DNA from: Multifurca ochricompacta
Lineage: Eukaryota > Basidiomycota > Agaricomycetes > Russulales > Russulaceae
DNA: 42,009 nucleotides
Reading direction: 5' to 3'
Assembly: GCA_022496185.1 (NCBI GenBank)
Contig: WTXG01000296.1
Coordinates: forward strand, 1-42,009
Position numbers and translations under genes: made by a program. Within the stretch, counting starts at the first letter, position 1; each line of letters begins with the position of its first letter. The notes beneath the pieces are model-generated. The model saw nothing but the letters and a program-made list of their open reading frames with translations. It was not told the DNA's origin and searched no databases. Shown here in pieces: positions 30,559 to 42,009 of this stretch.

Positions 30559-33500
30559 ATGCCTTCTATCTTAAATCTCAAGTTCAAAGTGTGTTCCCAC
30601 TTTCTCATCTTCACCGAGCTTTCCTCATGCTCGACCTTCAATCTTTCCTTCCCTTAATCCCTCATACCTTCCAGGGCAATAAATCCTTCATCGCCTTCTC
30701 AAACCTCGGCGATGGTGATGCCCTTACAAAGACATGGAAGGTTCGTCTAATCATTATCTTCATGTTCCCCCCCCTCCTCCTCTCTCCCTTCCGTCGTCCC
30801 CCCTCCCTTTTAATTAATACCAATCTTCATCTTTCCCTTAGGTTTGCACCAAAGTCGCTAGCTTCCTTGAACAAGGCCAGCGTCTTGAGAACCTCAGCTG
30901 GCGCCTATGGCACCTTCAAAATCTTATGGTCGATGTTGATAGCGCCAAGTCAAAGCGAGAGTTCAAGAGGCTAAGCAAGTCAATGAGCGACAAGCTCGAC
31001 AAGGAGAAAGGCCGGTCCGTTCTCTCCGCATCACCCTCCCCGTAACCCTGCGCCCTGACGACTTTGCCCATCTCATCTTCATATTCAATTCAATCAATCA
31101 CTTACTCTGTCCTCCTCTATCACCTTCCCTTCTTTTATTTACACACATCCTTTTCATTTTCATTTTTTTTTTTTCTGTTTGTTTTTGTTATCTCTTTATC
31201 TTTTTTCCGCTCTTTTGTTTACCCAGGAGCATCGAGGAGTTAGAGGCACCCGGCTTCAAGCGCAATCATTCAACAGACATCATTAGACAGCGTGCCGCGG
31301 AGAAGGAACGTTCTCGCGAAGCCAACATCGGTGGTCGTCCTGGAACCATCAAGCGCATGCAATTCACTTTCTCTGTCGACCAGCCAACTCCCGCTGCTTC
31401 CGCTGCTCCCGTGCAGAAACCGGACCTCAAGCCTTCAGCAGAGTTTAAGGACAACATCACTCGCCGAAGTCGCCCCGTAACCCGGTCCACAGCCACTCAA
31501 GAAGACACCCACCCCGATTCGGCATCTGCCCTCTCCGATTCTCACATTGACTCCGACACTCCCCTTATCCACCGTAGCCGCAAGGATACAGATGCCTCCA
31601 CCACCTCTACAACCACCCACCCTCACGATGCCCTGCTTCGTTTCCCTTCTCTCTTCTCCACCGACTTTGGTCCTTCTGCCCTTCTATACCCTACTCCCAC
31701 CCTAACGAACGCGATGAACTACGGAGAGGGTGTTCGTCACTCTATCCCCACTACCGACTCGTTCGATATTGTTCGCCCGACGATCGAACTTCCGCTGGAC
31801 GAGCTCTTAATGGAGCCCGGTGACTGCTCTGAGGCGTGGTCCGTACCCGCCTTCCAGTCCTCTTCAACCACCGATTCTCAATCCCACTCGCGCCAGCTGG
31901 ATCTGGCAACGGAGACGGATATCCGGATGAAGAGCGAGGCCTTCGAACACCACCACCCTGCCTTTTCTCAGGCCCACTTTGCCCGGCGGGCTTCACAACA
32001 GGAGCAGACCGTTTCTCCCGCAAAGCTCGGTCACCGCAGCGACACGCCTACCGGTTCCAGCTCACCACGCCCCACCCTCAGTGTTCGCACCCAAGGTGCA
32101 ACTACTCGTTCCTCCGGCCCCGGGGCAACTGCTACTAACCCCCCGACGACACTCCCCCCGTCAGGAACAAATGGCAGCAATGCACCTGGAGGTGTCAAGG
32201 CGGAGTGCTCAAACTGCGGTGCTACGCACACTCCGCTATGGCGTCGCGGGTTGAATGACGAGCTCAACTGTAACGCGTGTGGGCTTTACTGTAAGCTGGT
32301 ACGCGTTCCTCCTGTGGGTTGTGTTTTCATCTTTCATTGCTGACTGCATGTAACCCTAGCACAAGCGTCCGCGCCCGAAGAGCATGCGGAATAACCATGG
32401 CGAAGGACGCTCACAGGCGGCACCCCGGCAAGAGTCCTCAGAAATCATCGGTCCGTTCCTCATCCTCTTCCCAATATTACTTATTCTATGTGGACTTATC
32501 GATTTTGTCGCATATAGCTCAATGCTACAATTGCCACACAACGGCGACGCCGCTCTGGCGCAAAGACGATGAGGGCAAGACCGTGTGCAATGCGTACGCG
32601 TCCTTAATCTCATTTGTTTCCTGGGTTTTCCACTCACCACGCTCATGTCATCGCGTAGTTGCGGACTCTAGTAAGTCTCAGAACGCTTTTTTTTTTTAAT
32701 GCTTACAGTCTCATCTTCCACAAAATCTTTTTAGTTTCAAATTGCATGGTTCTGCCCGCCCTATCTCGATGAAGTCCGACGTGATCCGCAAGCGCTCCCG
32801 GCATGACGCCCGCCGCGGTAGCAGCAGTGGTAATGGTAGTGGTCACACCTCAGAGACCCCGTCAGCCAGTCCAGGAGCATCGCGCCGTCCATCTCCCAAT
32901 GGGGATGCAGACGGTGGTGTTTCGCCAACGCTTGCGACTGATTCAAACCCTGGGGCTTTCGACGATACCGATACCGATTCCATCGGCAATCATAACATCA
33001 ATGGCAATAACAATAACGGGAGTTCCTTCGGATATGGGCCATCGACACAGAGTGAACTGGTTGGAGCTCTTGGCGCGAATACTGCGTACAGCTACCCCGC
33101 ACTCAACTTGTCGAGCTTCCCAGGACCGTACCACCCTGATTTACTTTCGCAGCTGTATTCTACGGATTACACTACCAGCAGCGGGGACACGTCAGAGGGC
33201 GAAAATGGAGGCATTGAGATGCGCGGAGCAAAACGCAGGCGGATGAGCAATGACTCTGCGACGGAGCCACCGAGTTCAGCCGTCTCGTTCTCTTCCTTTA
33301 GCGGAGACAGCAGTGGTTTCTCCACTAGCAGTGGGATATCTGGTTCTGGCTCAGCACGAAACTCGATGGACTTTTCTTTCTCGGGTTCCAGCAATTCCCC
33401 ATCGAACGGTACCGGTAGTGGCAGCCCGAACTTGGGTACTACCTGCAACGGCAATACTTCCAACAGCAACAATGGTTCTGGAGCAGGCGGGTACTACAGC

Positions 33501-33763
33501 ACCTATTGGCATCCCCGATGCTTCCTCAGCCACATGGATCACCGTTCATCCACCCCCCGATGCTCCCACCGTCATCCACCGGCGATAGCGATGTACAGAT
33601 GGACTTTTTGCATGGTTCTGCAGGCATGAATGAAGGGGATCATTTCTTGAATTCATACATCCATCCCCCGATGTTATTGCCTGAGCCTCATCCTCCCATG
33701 TTCCCTAACGACTGGACAGGCTACCCTACCGACGGCGTTGGTGCTAGTACGAGTGGCTTTTAG
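30559..33763 (+). CDS. Two-finger GATA transcription factor with DUF1752-like N-terminus (about 849 aa, one apparent frameshift)
   Basis: Eight exons: 30559-30588, 30675-30740, 30842-31014, 31227-32298, 32360-32450, 32518-32593, 32659-32670 and 32735-33763. Near the N-terminus, LTKTWKVCTK and LEQGQRLENLSWRLWHL (about 28-57) match the DUF1752 region of AreA/GAT1-type fungal GATA factors. The first zinc finger is at about 417-443 (CSNC, 17 residues, CNAC) and is followed by GLYCKLHKRPRPKSMR. The second spans 480-504 (CYNC, 17 residues, CNAC) and is followed by GLYFKLHGSARP. The linker lacks the cysteine cluster of iron regulators such as SreA/Urbs1, so nitrogen or developmental control is more likely (inference). 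The tail is Ser/Asn/Gly-rich with HPPML repeats and a KRRR patch, suggesting a nuclear protein. A 1-nt loss near 33514 separates the HPPML tail from the upstream frame. The start was chosen because MPSILNLKFK joins in phase to GNKSFIAF. Confidence 0.88.
32659..32670 (+). other. 12-nt microexon inside the second GATA finger
   Basis: TTGCGGACTCTA, preceded by a 65-nt intron ending GCGTAG and followed by a 64-nt intron starting GTAAGT. It supplies the last zinc-binding cysteine and the GL of CNACGLYFKL. Skipping it keeps the frame (12 nt) but removes that cysteine, so the finger would be non-functional. Confidence 0.85.
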
Positions 33764-36700
33764 GCGCACGCCTCCTGAATTCACCCTCACCCTTGATGAC
33801 TGTTCGACCTCATCCAATTTTCCCTTTTCCCATTTCTTTTCACAATTCATCTGTTCCATCTCTACTCATGGGTCTGTCGTTCCGCTCATAGCAATCCCTC
33901 TCATAGTTTGTGTATAGAAATCTTCCGCACCATCACGATCATGGTCACGATCCCCATCTTCATCTGTGTTTGTTTTTGCTTGCTCCCAGCTCGTCCGGTA
34001 CATGACTTCATTTCAACGCTCAGATATCACATCCCATTTTTCTTTTTACTACTATCTCTCTTACCCCCTTCCTTTTGTGCTTGTGTTATTCCTTTCCTTA
34101 TTTTTTTTTTTTCTCGCATTCATGCAAAAAGCATCTGCTCGTCGCCCCTTGTACTCATGTTGATATCTCTTACCCGCGGCTGATTAGTAGCAGTGGCTTG
34201 TTTGTTGTTGGAGGATTTGTACGACGAAGAGTAGTAGTAGTTACAGGTTTACAAGTACAGTACAAGAAGGATGACGTTGTCTACGCGAAGGGCTTCGCAG
34301 TTCAAGCCCCATCAATCAATCAATACACATAATATCCCTCTCCCCCTCATAAAATCCGCTTATTTTATTTTTGATGCAATTGCAGCCTAAGTGACCTAAC
34401 CTACCATATGGTGTGATTGGTGATGATGCCCTGACCTTGAACGTGTTCGTGTCACGGGTTGGATTTCGCATTTCAAAATAGTTCCTCATGACTCTCGATC
34501 ACCATCAATTTAAGGAATAACGAAATTGCCCCATTGTTCATATCGGTATGGGTGGGTTGGTGGTGGGTGCCAAAATTATTAGGCACAAAACAGTTGCACG
34601 TCATAAGTTGCAAGAGCTAAGCATAAACTAAACTAAAACTAATTTATTTTGCGCACCAACCAGTTTAATTGTATATGTAGAATAGAAAAAGGAGAAAGAG
34701 AACCCAGCCTCTACGTCATTCATTCATTTGGTAAGTGTGTTCGCGCCATTACAACTCAACCATCCGGGGTCGTCTCACTCACTCATCTATATTATTTCAC
34801 TTGCAAAAATCGCACAGATGGGAGGAGGAGTCGAACCTGTTTTAAAAGCGTGTCATCAATTTTTTATTTTTTTTATTTTTGTGATCGAACCCAGGGGGGT
34901 TCGAACGTTTCAAAAAAAAAAAAAAAAAACACACTTTCTGGTCCCTTGCTGCTGCTGCTATTGGGCGCTCTCCTCCTCCTGAGAGAGGGGAAAAGAGTGA
35001 TCATGAGCCAGTGCGCCCGCCTATTTGAGATCCGAAATCGACGACTCCTGTTCGGGACGTGCGAAACGCTTTTTCTCTCCTTGGCTCGTCGATTGTGTTG
35101 CCCCCCCTTGTGTACACACCAAATTGTAATTGCGCAATAAGTACCGAGACAGGCCATTCATTCATAAAGCTTCAAATAAACACACGTATTTGCGCCCTCA
35201 AGTTCTTGCTATATGAGTTAAAAAATAAAAACGGGACTACAAGACAGGTAGGAACCGTCGTTTGTATTGTACCCGCACGTCATTGAAACTATCACCACCA
35301 CCACCACCACCAACCACCACCACCTCCCCATCAGAAGGCACTGGTTCACTACCAATTGCCCGTTTCGTCATATCATAACTTACCCGTCGTACAATCCACA
35401 CATCACTTTTTTGTTTCTTTTTCGGGGGATAACACGTGCGCACTATACACACCATGCACACAGGTTTGTCGTCATGACAGGCGCGAAGAAAAAAAAAAAC
35501 CCCCCCGATATAACCTGTCCTGTGCATGAAGCGAGACCACCTTTTTTATTTTTTATCTTTGTATCCGCGTTTGAATCGTTTTGGTGGACGACGGACGTCA
35601 GTTCAGTCAGGTCAGTCAAACGGGCGGGGGAGGGGGGCGCGGGCGGCAGGGGTTGTGTGTGTATATGTGGGTGATTTGGGCGAGACCACACATCATCAGA
35701 CTCACTTGTTAGGGTCTCGCCTGACCAAGTCTCTGACCAATGGTCGTTTATTTTTCTCGGCCTTTTTTTTTCTTTCTGTCTATCCTGTCCAACCAAAATA
35801 AAATGATAACACCCCAGGCTCACTCGTCCGAGCGAGCGCGGGAGCCGGACAAAGTACTTATCAGCTAATTTACGCCAGTAAAGCCAAGACTCGGTGTGTC
35901 GCGCTCTCTCAATCTCTCAATTCCCCCCCCCTGGGACGACATCCCCTCACGCTCGGACTTTGGCCTAGAAACCACGGTACACACGTACACACGCACACAC
36001 GTACAGCAACTCGCGTTTGTTCTTCTTTTTTTAACTTCGCTAAGCCTTTTTGCATGGAGACCGTTCTAGACGATGGGCGTAAAGAAACATTTTACTTTGC
36101 GCAGCAAATGTTATATATATATATATATTTAAAAAAAATAAAATACATTCAGTCAATAATCAACCGAGGCGCAGTGCTACGTCAACGACCTTGACTAGCG
36201 CAACAACACGCGTCTTTCATCTCGCATAGCCGTGGAACGTCCAGAGATGGTACGCCGGGTCCGAACGAGAGGCAGGACGCATCGTCTTCCTGATTATGGT
36301 GCTGCTTCTTCACCGGCCAAAAAGTCGCATTCACACTGTGCAAAAAAAAAAAAAAACAACGCAGCAGGTGGTGATAGGTGGGTGGGAATAAAGGTACAGG
36401 AAGACATGGTCATGGGCGTACCCCAGCGCCACGTATGCCGCAGGCTGCTTACCATTCTCGTCTCGCCTATTGATTGCTTCGCTGTCATTTGTTGAATGCG
36501 CGTGTATCGTATAGTGCAAAGGATTGCGCCCACTGCGAATGCAACAACAGCGGCTGGCTGGGAGACGACTTCCTCAGGCAATTCTTTTTTTTTTTTAATA
36601 CAAATCTCTCACGACACGGCACGAAAATGGTGTGATTTCGAGAAAGAAGCAAAAAGGGTTCGGATACTTTTATTTTTATTTTATTTTTTTTTATTCTTCT

Positions 36701-39700
36701 CAAATTGCCAATTAATGGTATGGTACGCGGTACGTCAAGAACGTAAGTCCCAGGGAGCTATCCAAGTAATGCCTTTCGAACGGCGAAGGCATCTACGACC
36801 GAGGTGACGTTTAGGTCTTTTTCGACTGGGAACACTTTTCTTTATTGCTTTTTTGATCGAGGGGGCGCCGTACCACTCGTAATTAAAAATAAAATAAAAA
36901 AGGATACCGAGTGTGTAATGGAAAGGGAAACCTGGGGCGGTCCCACCTCCACGCCCGAAGCCATGTCCTTTACGTAGCTTCTGCTAAGAAAGCCGTCCTG
37001 AGCCCGCAAACAATAGTCGGCGAGTGAACACGTCCTTCCCTTCTTTTCTTTGATACCATCACTTCGGGAACTCGTATGATTTTTTTTTTCTTCTTTTCGA
37101 GACACTTGTTCTTTCCCTGGTCAGTCATAAGGTGCTTGCAGGGCCGACACAATGAAAAGCACTCTAACCTGCGTGCTTCAAGACGTTCAGAAGATGGTAT
37201 GGTTTCTCTTGAAGAATTTTTATAAAAAAAAAAAAAAAAAAACACCGTGTGCAGAGATGAGCTTCCGTCACTACAAATGGCAATAATGGATCTCCTGCAC
37301 TCTCGCCTTTTCTCACCTCCACTCACACAAGGGTCACCTGAGAGTTAGAAAGGTTGTGAATACCCCCTCCTCCATCGGGGTGGTAGCTGCTGCGTCACTA
37401 AGGGCGTCAAAATGTCGGGGAGGGTGAGTGCCTTTTTCTCATGTGCATGTGATAAGCGTGTTATCACGCACGTTCCGAGGCGCAAAACTGGTGAACGTGG
37501 TTTAATTTCACTTGAAGGGCGAGTAGAAGCGGTGACGGTCAGTTGAGTTGGGTCGGTCAACTTTCCCCAACTCAGGTCGGTCCAAATACGTACAATTGTC
37601 GTCTTTCAGTCATCAAGAGCATGGATGGAAGAAAGAACTTGAAAACTCTTTTGAGAGGGCCAATTTCTCGCCACTCGCCACTAATATTGGATAGGAGGGG
37701 GGGGGGGTCTGGGCTACGTTTTCCCAATTCTGATGTTATTATTTACACTTGGGGGATTGACCCCAGAACCTTACCCAGGAATACCTGTATGACAATGGAC
37801 AGACGCGGGTCGGCTCTCTCTTTCTCTCTCTTATCGCGGTGCGCCGTTATAGACATAAGCAACCTGTGTTGTGGTGAAAGCCGATCGTTCGGAGTCAAGA
37901 CTTGAACAGCTTCCGGTCTCCTTTCAAGGGATCCCAAAAAATTGTTCACTTGCCGCAATCGCCTAGCTTAAGTGTCACTTATGTACGCCACCTCGCCACG
38001 GTTCTAAGACCTCTTTTTCTTTCTTCTATCTATCTATTACGCGTTTCAGGGACTTGCCCAAGTCGCGCGGCTACTAGTCAGGTACAACTAAGACCTCGAG
38101 GGCGCGCGTTAGTGTCAGAGTCTTGTGGCCTCGACTCGTCTCAAATGATCACAAGTCTTTATGAGGTCACGATCTAGTACTGCCCTTGTTGCGGTACAGT
38201 AGAAGGTACTCATTTCACCAGATATGACCAAAGTTGATGTCCACGTTTTCGATCCCTCGTTTTGTGCGTTCCGTGGCCAACCTAGTACTCCGCGTTCTCC
38301 ACGTTCGTTCAGACTGAAACGTATTATGTGTATGAGAGATTGACACCTTTAGTCCTGGTGGGGGGGCATCGTCTATCATTCGTAGGACTTATCTGTCTGT
38401 CGCGTCGGTTGTCTTGGCTACTGCAGACGCAACAAATGCTTTGGGGATCTCCGTTTTGGGAGGAACCTGTTTGGTACTTTCCAACTTACCCTAAGTAACT
38501 TTCTGAAGCGATTGGGCATGCGCAGAGTCCCTGACGATCGTTAGCTGGAGACAACAACAAACACTTATGTTTTTCAGTGATGTATATATCATAGAGCCGG
38601 GAGGTGCTGCCACGTGGAACGTAAGTATGAAACTCACCGCTCGCCCTGTTTAACACTGCCCCCCTCGATGCACGCATCACATGACTCTTGCCGATCTCGT
38701 TCGTTCTTTGGTCGGAGGTCGACGGGCAGAACCAACCAAGAACTTTCTTTTCTTTTGAGAACATTTGTACCCCGCGGACAGTTTAGCTTGATCCCGAGGT
38801 CGAGTCGGACTTGAACGACTCCATGATCTCGGAAGAGCTAGCTCATTATCTGCTTCTTTACCTCCAAAGGAATTCATTCCATGGGAAAAGCAACTATGCG
38901 CGTCCCTCTTGGTTTATCTGCGAAATACCCATATAACAAAAACATTGCACTACGTGGTCTTTAACAAAAGTTTAGGTCTAGGATTATATGTGCGGTGTAT
39001 GAAATTCTGGATATTCAAGACACTCCTTGATCTCTCCTGCGTGGTTCGAAAAAAAAACAAAAAAAACTTTTCCGTAGACTTGCGCAAAACACCTCGACTG
39101 TTTGATGTACTCCTCCAATCCACAACTTGTAATTTTGATCTACGCTCTTTCCTAAAAAAGATGTGCGTTTTTGAGAGGGACGAACGAAAGTAGATGAAGC
39201 CAACTGTGTGGAGCCAGACTTGAGGGGTGGATTAATCATACTACTAGGACAACGTATCAATATCGTCCGTGGCATTATACTTTGAAGGTCAGCAGCAGAA
39301 CGTTCTCCTTCGGAGACTTCGCTGGCGCAGGCACCAAAAAAAAAAGAAATTCAAGCAACCAGACATAGATTGGTCGGAATTATAATCCCATTCTTCTGGG
39401 CTGGGAGAACCGTTGATGTTGGCCGTCCAGAGATGGGCTCCCCCCCCTCCCCCCAAACCAAAAAAACAGGGTATCTTCATCTCATCAAAAATTTCGGACC
39501 CCTGAATTGAGTGCTTCACGCATTCGTCTCTCTCTCTCTCTCTTTGTTACTTTGGAAATGGAAATGCACATACGACCCTGAGGCTCTTGGAGTGTGCGTG
39601 ATTTCAAAACTTTCGGCATCAATCTATGGCAGGTATGTCTACTATTAATAGTTACTTCAAGGTAGTCAAAATTTCGTTCTGGAATGCAGCCGAAACATTT

Positions 39701-40296
39701 TTTTTTCCGAAAGTCAAACTAAGAAAAGAAGGGGGGAATTGTCTAGAATTTGCCATGGTAGTCTGTGCGATGCAATCCATCGTCACTCACGCGACTATCA
39801 CAGTGTCGTCAGTCAGTGTACTGTGCTTAACCGCTCCAAAAAAAAAAGAAAAGGTCAGAACCGTCATGCTTGCTTTAAACCCACTGTTCAAAAAAGGGTA
39901 TAGATTTTGAGCGCTGTTAAACTGTTCCACTGAGGAAAAGGATGTCGTTTGCAGGTTGGTGTCGGGGTTACAGGAGGTTCATTACCCGAGATGATACGGT
40001 ACAATATCCGATGATAATGCAGGAACACATCATGATAGAAGGGAGCGCTAGCGGTGTCGTCTCTCGCCCGTTCACCTCGGCATGGGGGTCGCATGACCTG
40101 CAATAATAAGGTAAGGGATGATCCGTGGGTTTGCATCGCACGTTGTGAAGACTCTTTTTTGTCCACCTGTGAAGAGACCTCCTGGTGCTGGCGTGGCGCG
40201 TGGACCACGTAAACGGGTTTTCAGGCACTTTAATGTCAAGAATAAACACCCTTTCCTGTTTTCAATTTTTCCTTTTTTTTTTTTTTCTTGATTACC
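33764..40296. other. 6.5-kb gene-free interval
   Basis: No gene could be built on either strand. The DNA has many A or T runs of 10-19 bases (for example 34911-34929, 36342-36355 and 37226-37242), an AT repeat at 36110-36129 and CACCAC repeats near 35294. The GATA factor's 3' untranslated region must begin at 33764. Sequences resembling the tRNA B box occur (34827-34837, 38805-38815), but no complete tRNA fold was found. Confidence 0.55.
36110..36129. repeat. (TA)n microsatellite
   Basis: About nine TA units followed by an A-rich run. Confidence 0.85.
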
Positions 40297-42009
40297 TTAC
40301 ACCTTCAGCGCGGCTTCGCGCAACTTCCGCCCGACATGACTTGCGAAACTCTCGAATGTCTGCGCGTCGCGTCCTCGCTTCCACTGCACAACCAACTGAA
40401 CTTCACTCTTATTCGCGCTCACCCCTTCCTCTGCATACTCCTCGACCCACACATGTACAACAAGGACTGCCTCGATTCGAACCTCTTCCTCTTTCGTGGC
40501 GGTGGCGGGATCAGGGTCCTGAGGGCGGGCCTTGCGTCGCGCGGAACGCGACCACGTATCTCGCCTGGCAATGACGCAGAACGTGTCTCCCGTGACAGAT
40601 ACAGAGACATACTCGCTTTCCAGAGAAAACAGAACACTCCTGATTGCCCCTTCAGGCGGCGCGTAGTGGAGCGGCTGGCGGTGTATCGTTCTTGGGGGTA
40701 GTAGGCGACGCAGCGCTGGCGCACTTGGGCGTGCCAGATCCTAACAGAGGCGGTCCATCCAATAAGACGAAGTAGAATGTGATGGGGGGGGGGGGTAATA
40801 GCTTGCAGCTTATGCGTACTTACGTCTGGCAAGCGCGTGTCAGCGAAGGACCAGGCAAGCACCCAGCGACGGGTGTGGCCCTGAATCAGCTCGGTGATCG
40901 CATAGTTCGTTATCTGCGTTGCAAGATTGTGCATCATGAGCGTGTGCTGGACTTACCGAACGGAGACCGGAACGTACTGAATGGCTTCGGAGGAGAGTCA
41001 CAAGAGCAGTAAGAGACGATTGCTTGCCGAGCATGGAGGTGTACCATCTGTGGGAGATGGTTCGCGGAGGGGATAGATGAGGTGATATAGGCGCTTGGTA
41101 CATACTGACAACGTTCCCCAAGCGTGATGCTCTCGCGCACCATTTTGTTAACGAATGCCTCTTCGCCGCCCGGTGTGATCATCTCGACTTCTGTACCGGT
41201 GCAAACCTACAGGCTAATTTGGCACTGCCTGAAAATAATGGGGACGAAAAAGCGAACGGCGTTGGGTGCATGCTCCTTTGCAGCTGCTAAGCTGGTAGCT
41301 TCCTCTGCACTCGCATAAAATGGTGGGTTACACATGCTAAAGTTGAATCTGAGAATAGGATTAGCTGAGGATACAGCGTTGTACTGTACGAAGCTCACGA
41401 GGTGGTCCGATCATGTATCAGAGGGAACATCACAGGGCCAGTGGGATCTGTACGAAGGAGAACGATGCGTTCCGAGAGGCCATTGCTATCAATATTGGAC
41501 CGAGCGGAGGCGAGGGACACGTCATCGATATCTAGTATGTAAATCAGTAGAGAAAGAGTAGGGCCGATTTGACTAACCAGTGGCAACAAAGTTCCAATTC
41601 GGAGCGAGGCGACAGGCAATTAGGGGATAGATAGCTGAAGCGCCTGTCCCGCTAGCACGACGGTCGAAGATGGACGAAAAAAGAAAACGGAAACATACCT
41701 ACATATCAATTCCGCGAATGGAGGAAAGAGGACCTGAGACAGAAGAATGGGAGACAATATCTTGCAACCACAAGATATAATTTAGCCTAAGCTTTCATTG
41801 CATGAGTAAGGGGGGCCCCTCTTCAGTGGCTGAAGGCTTTAAAACACCTATTCGGCACTGGAGGGCACAATCTGTCGTCTGGGATGTTTAACTGTATATC
41901 GAAGTCACGATATAAGAGTGCTTGGGTAAGCCGCCTGTGCATGACACGTGAGGAACAGATATAATCGAGAACAAAGAGGATGGTAACTTTTGGGCGGTCT
42001 CATCGTAGA
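40297..42009 (-). CDS. METTL16/RlmF-type RNA N6-adenine methyltransferase, N-terminus beyond window
   Basis: Ten visible exons on the minus strand: 41988-42009 (partial), 41848-41934, 41703-41786, 41578-41651, 41399-41531, 41258-41348, 41106-41206, 40978-41047, 40824-40913 and 40297-40740. They give about 397 aa to the stop. In order: [12 protein letters not shown], then [13 protein letters not shown], then [14 protein letters not shown] (SAM-binding loop), ATDIDDVSL, and the catalytic FSMCNPPFY (NPPF). Next come [31 protein letters not shown] and [12 protein letters not shown]. This order is that of the Methyltransf_10 family, whose members methylate U6 snRNA (human METTL16, fission yeast Mtl16) or bacterial 23S rRNA (RlmF). 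A U6 role here is by homology. The last exon adds about 147 residues, with a basic RRKARP patch, beyond the catalytic core. All intron phases are consistent. Confidence 0.9.

Noticed and set aside
33491..33529. A 39-nt intron explaining the frame change in the GATA factor tail
   Set aside because: GTACTA..CTCAG could be spliced, but the join keeps the upstream frame instead of entering the HPPML frame, and 39 nt is shorter than any other intron in the window.
34815..34905. tRNA-like sequence on the minus strand (GGTTCGACTCC B box after CTTTTAAAA)
   Set aside because: The B box is perfect and an anticodon-like loop precedes it, but the T stem pairs at only three of five positions. No D arm or matching acceptor stem was found, and a long T run interrupts the upstream part. 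It may be a tRNA or SINE remnant, not a gene.
37540..38180. Several 90-120 codon open frames
   Set aside because: No family resemblance, no splice-consistent extension and biased low-complexity composition; probably chance frames.
38798..38845. Hairpin with GTTCAAGTCC on the minus strand resembling a tRNA T arm
   Set aside because: The hairpin (CCGAG..GAGTCG..CGACTC..CTCGG) has an 8-base loop and no companion anticodon or D arms, so it is not a tRNA.

Overview
The window looks like nuclear DNA of a filamentous basidiomycete, most likely an Agaricomycete. Genes are split by many 46-70 nt GT-AG introns, several proteins match families I know from mushroom-type genomes, and intergenic DNA is rich in homopolymers and microsatellites. 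No species can be named from sequence alone. All exon models were built by eye from splice signals, frame and family resemblance; no search was run.

Layout. (1) 1-9,600: a segmental-duplication block. Two head-to-tail units of about 2.6 kb and one partly inverted unit each carry a copy of the same small three-exon gene of unknown function (intact copy 156 aa, 4015-4611). A fourth, degenerate copy sits at 5873-6335 and a diverged intact fifth (164 aa) at 13950-14570. Only two of the five copies are intact. The block also holds foldback MITE-like elements (2918-3055, 9447-9587) and shorter relatives. (2) 9,600-11,299: gene-poor DNA. (3) 11,300-16,558: compact gene cluster with a 283-aa multi-pass membrane protein (+), a 246-aa NAD(P)-binding SDR-like protein (-), family copy 5 (-) and a PP2A-type phosphatase close to Sit4/PP6 (+). 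(4) 16,559-19,106: gene-poor, with a decayed coding remnant. (5) 19,107-21,186: a secreted glycoside-hydrolase-like protein (-) with a 10-nt microexon and one apparent 1-nt frameshift. (6) 21,187-30,558: over 9 kb without a convincing gene, dense in low-complexity tracts. (7) 30,559-33,763: a large two-finger GATA transcription factor (+), with a 12-nt microexon inside the second finger and one apparent 1-nt frameshift near the C-terminus. (8) 33,764-40,296: gene-poor. (9) 40,297 to the right edge: a METTL16/RlmF-type RNA methyltransferase (-), truncated at its N-terminus by the window end.

The genes do not form an obvious pathway or biosynthetic cluster; phosphatase, GATA factor and methyltransferase are dispersed regulatory or housekeeping genes. 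The most unusual content is the small-gene family with its duplicated, rearranged block, the two microexons and the matching single-base frameshifts in homopolymer runs.
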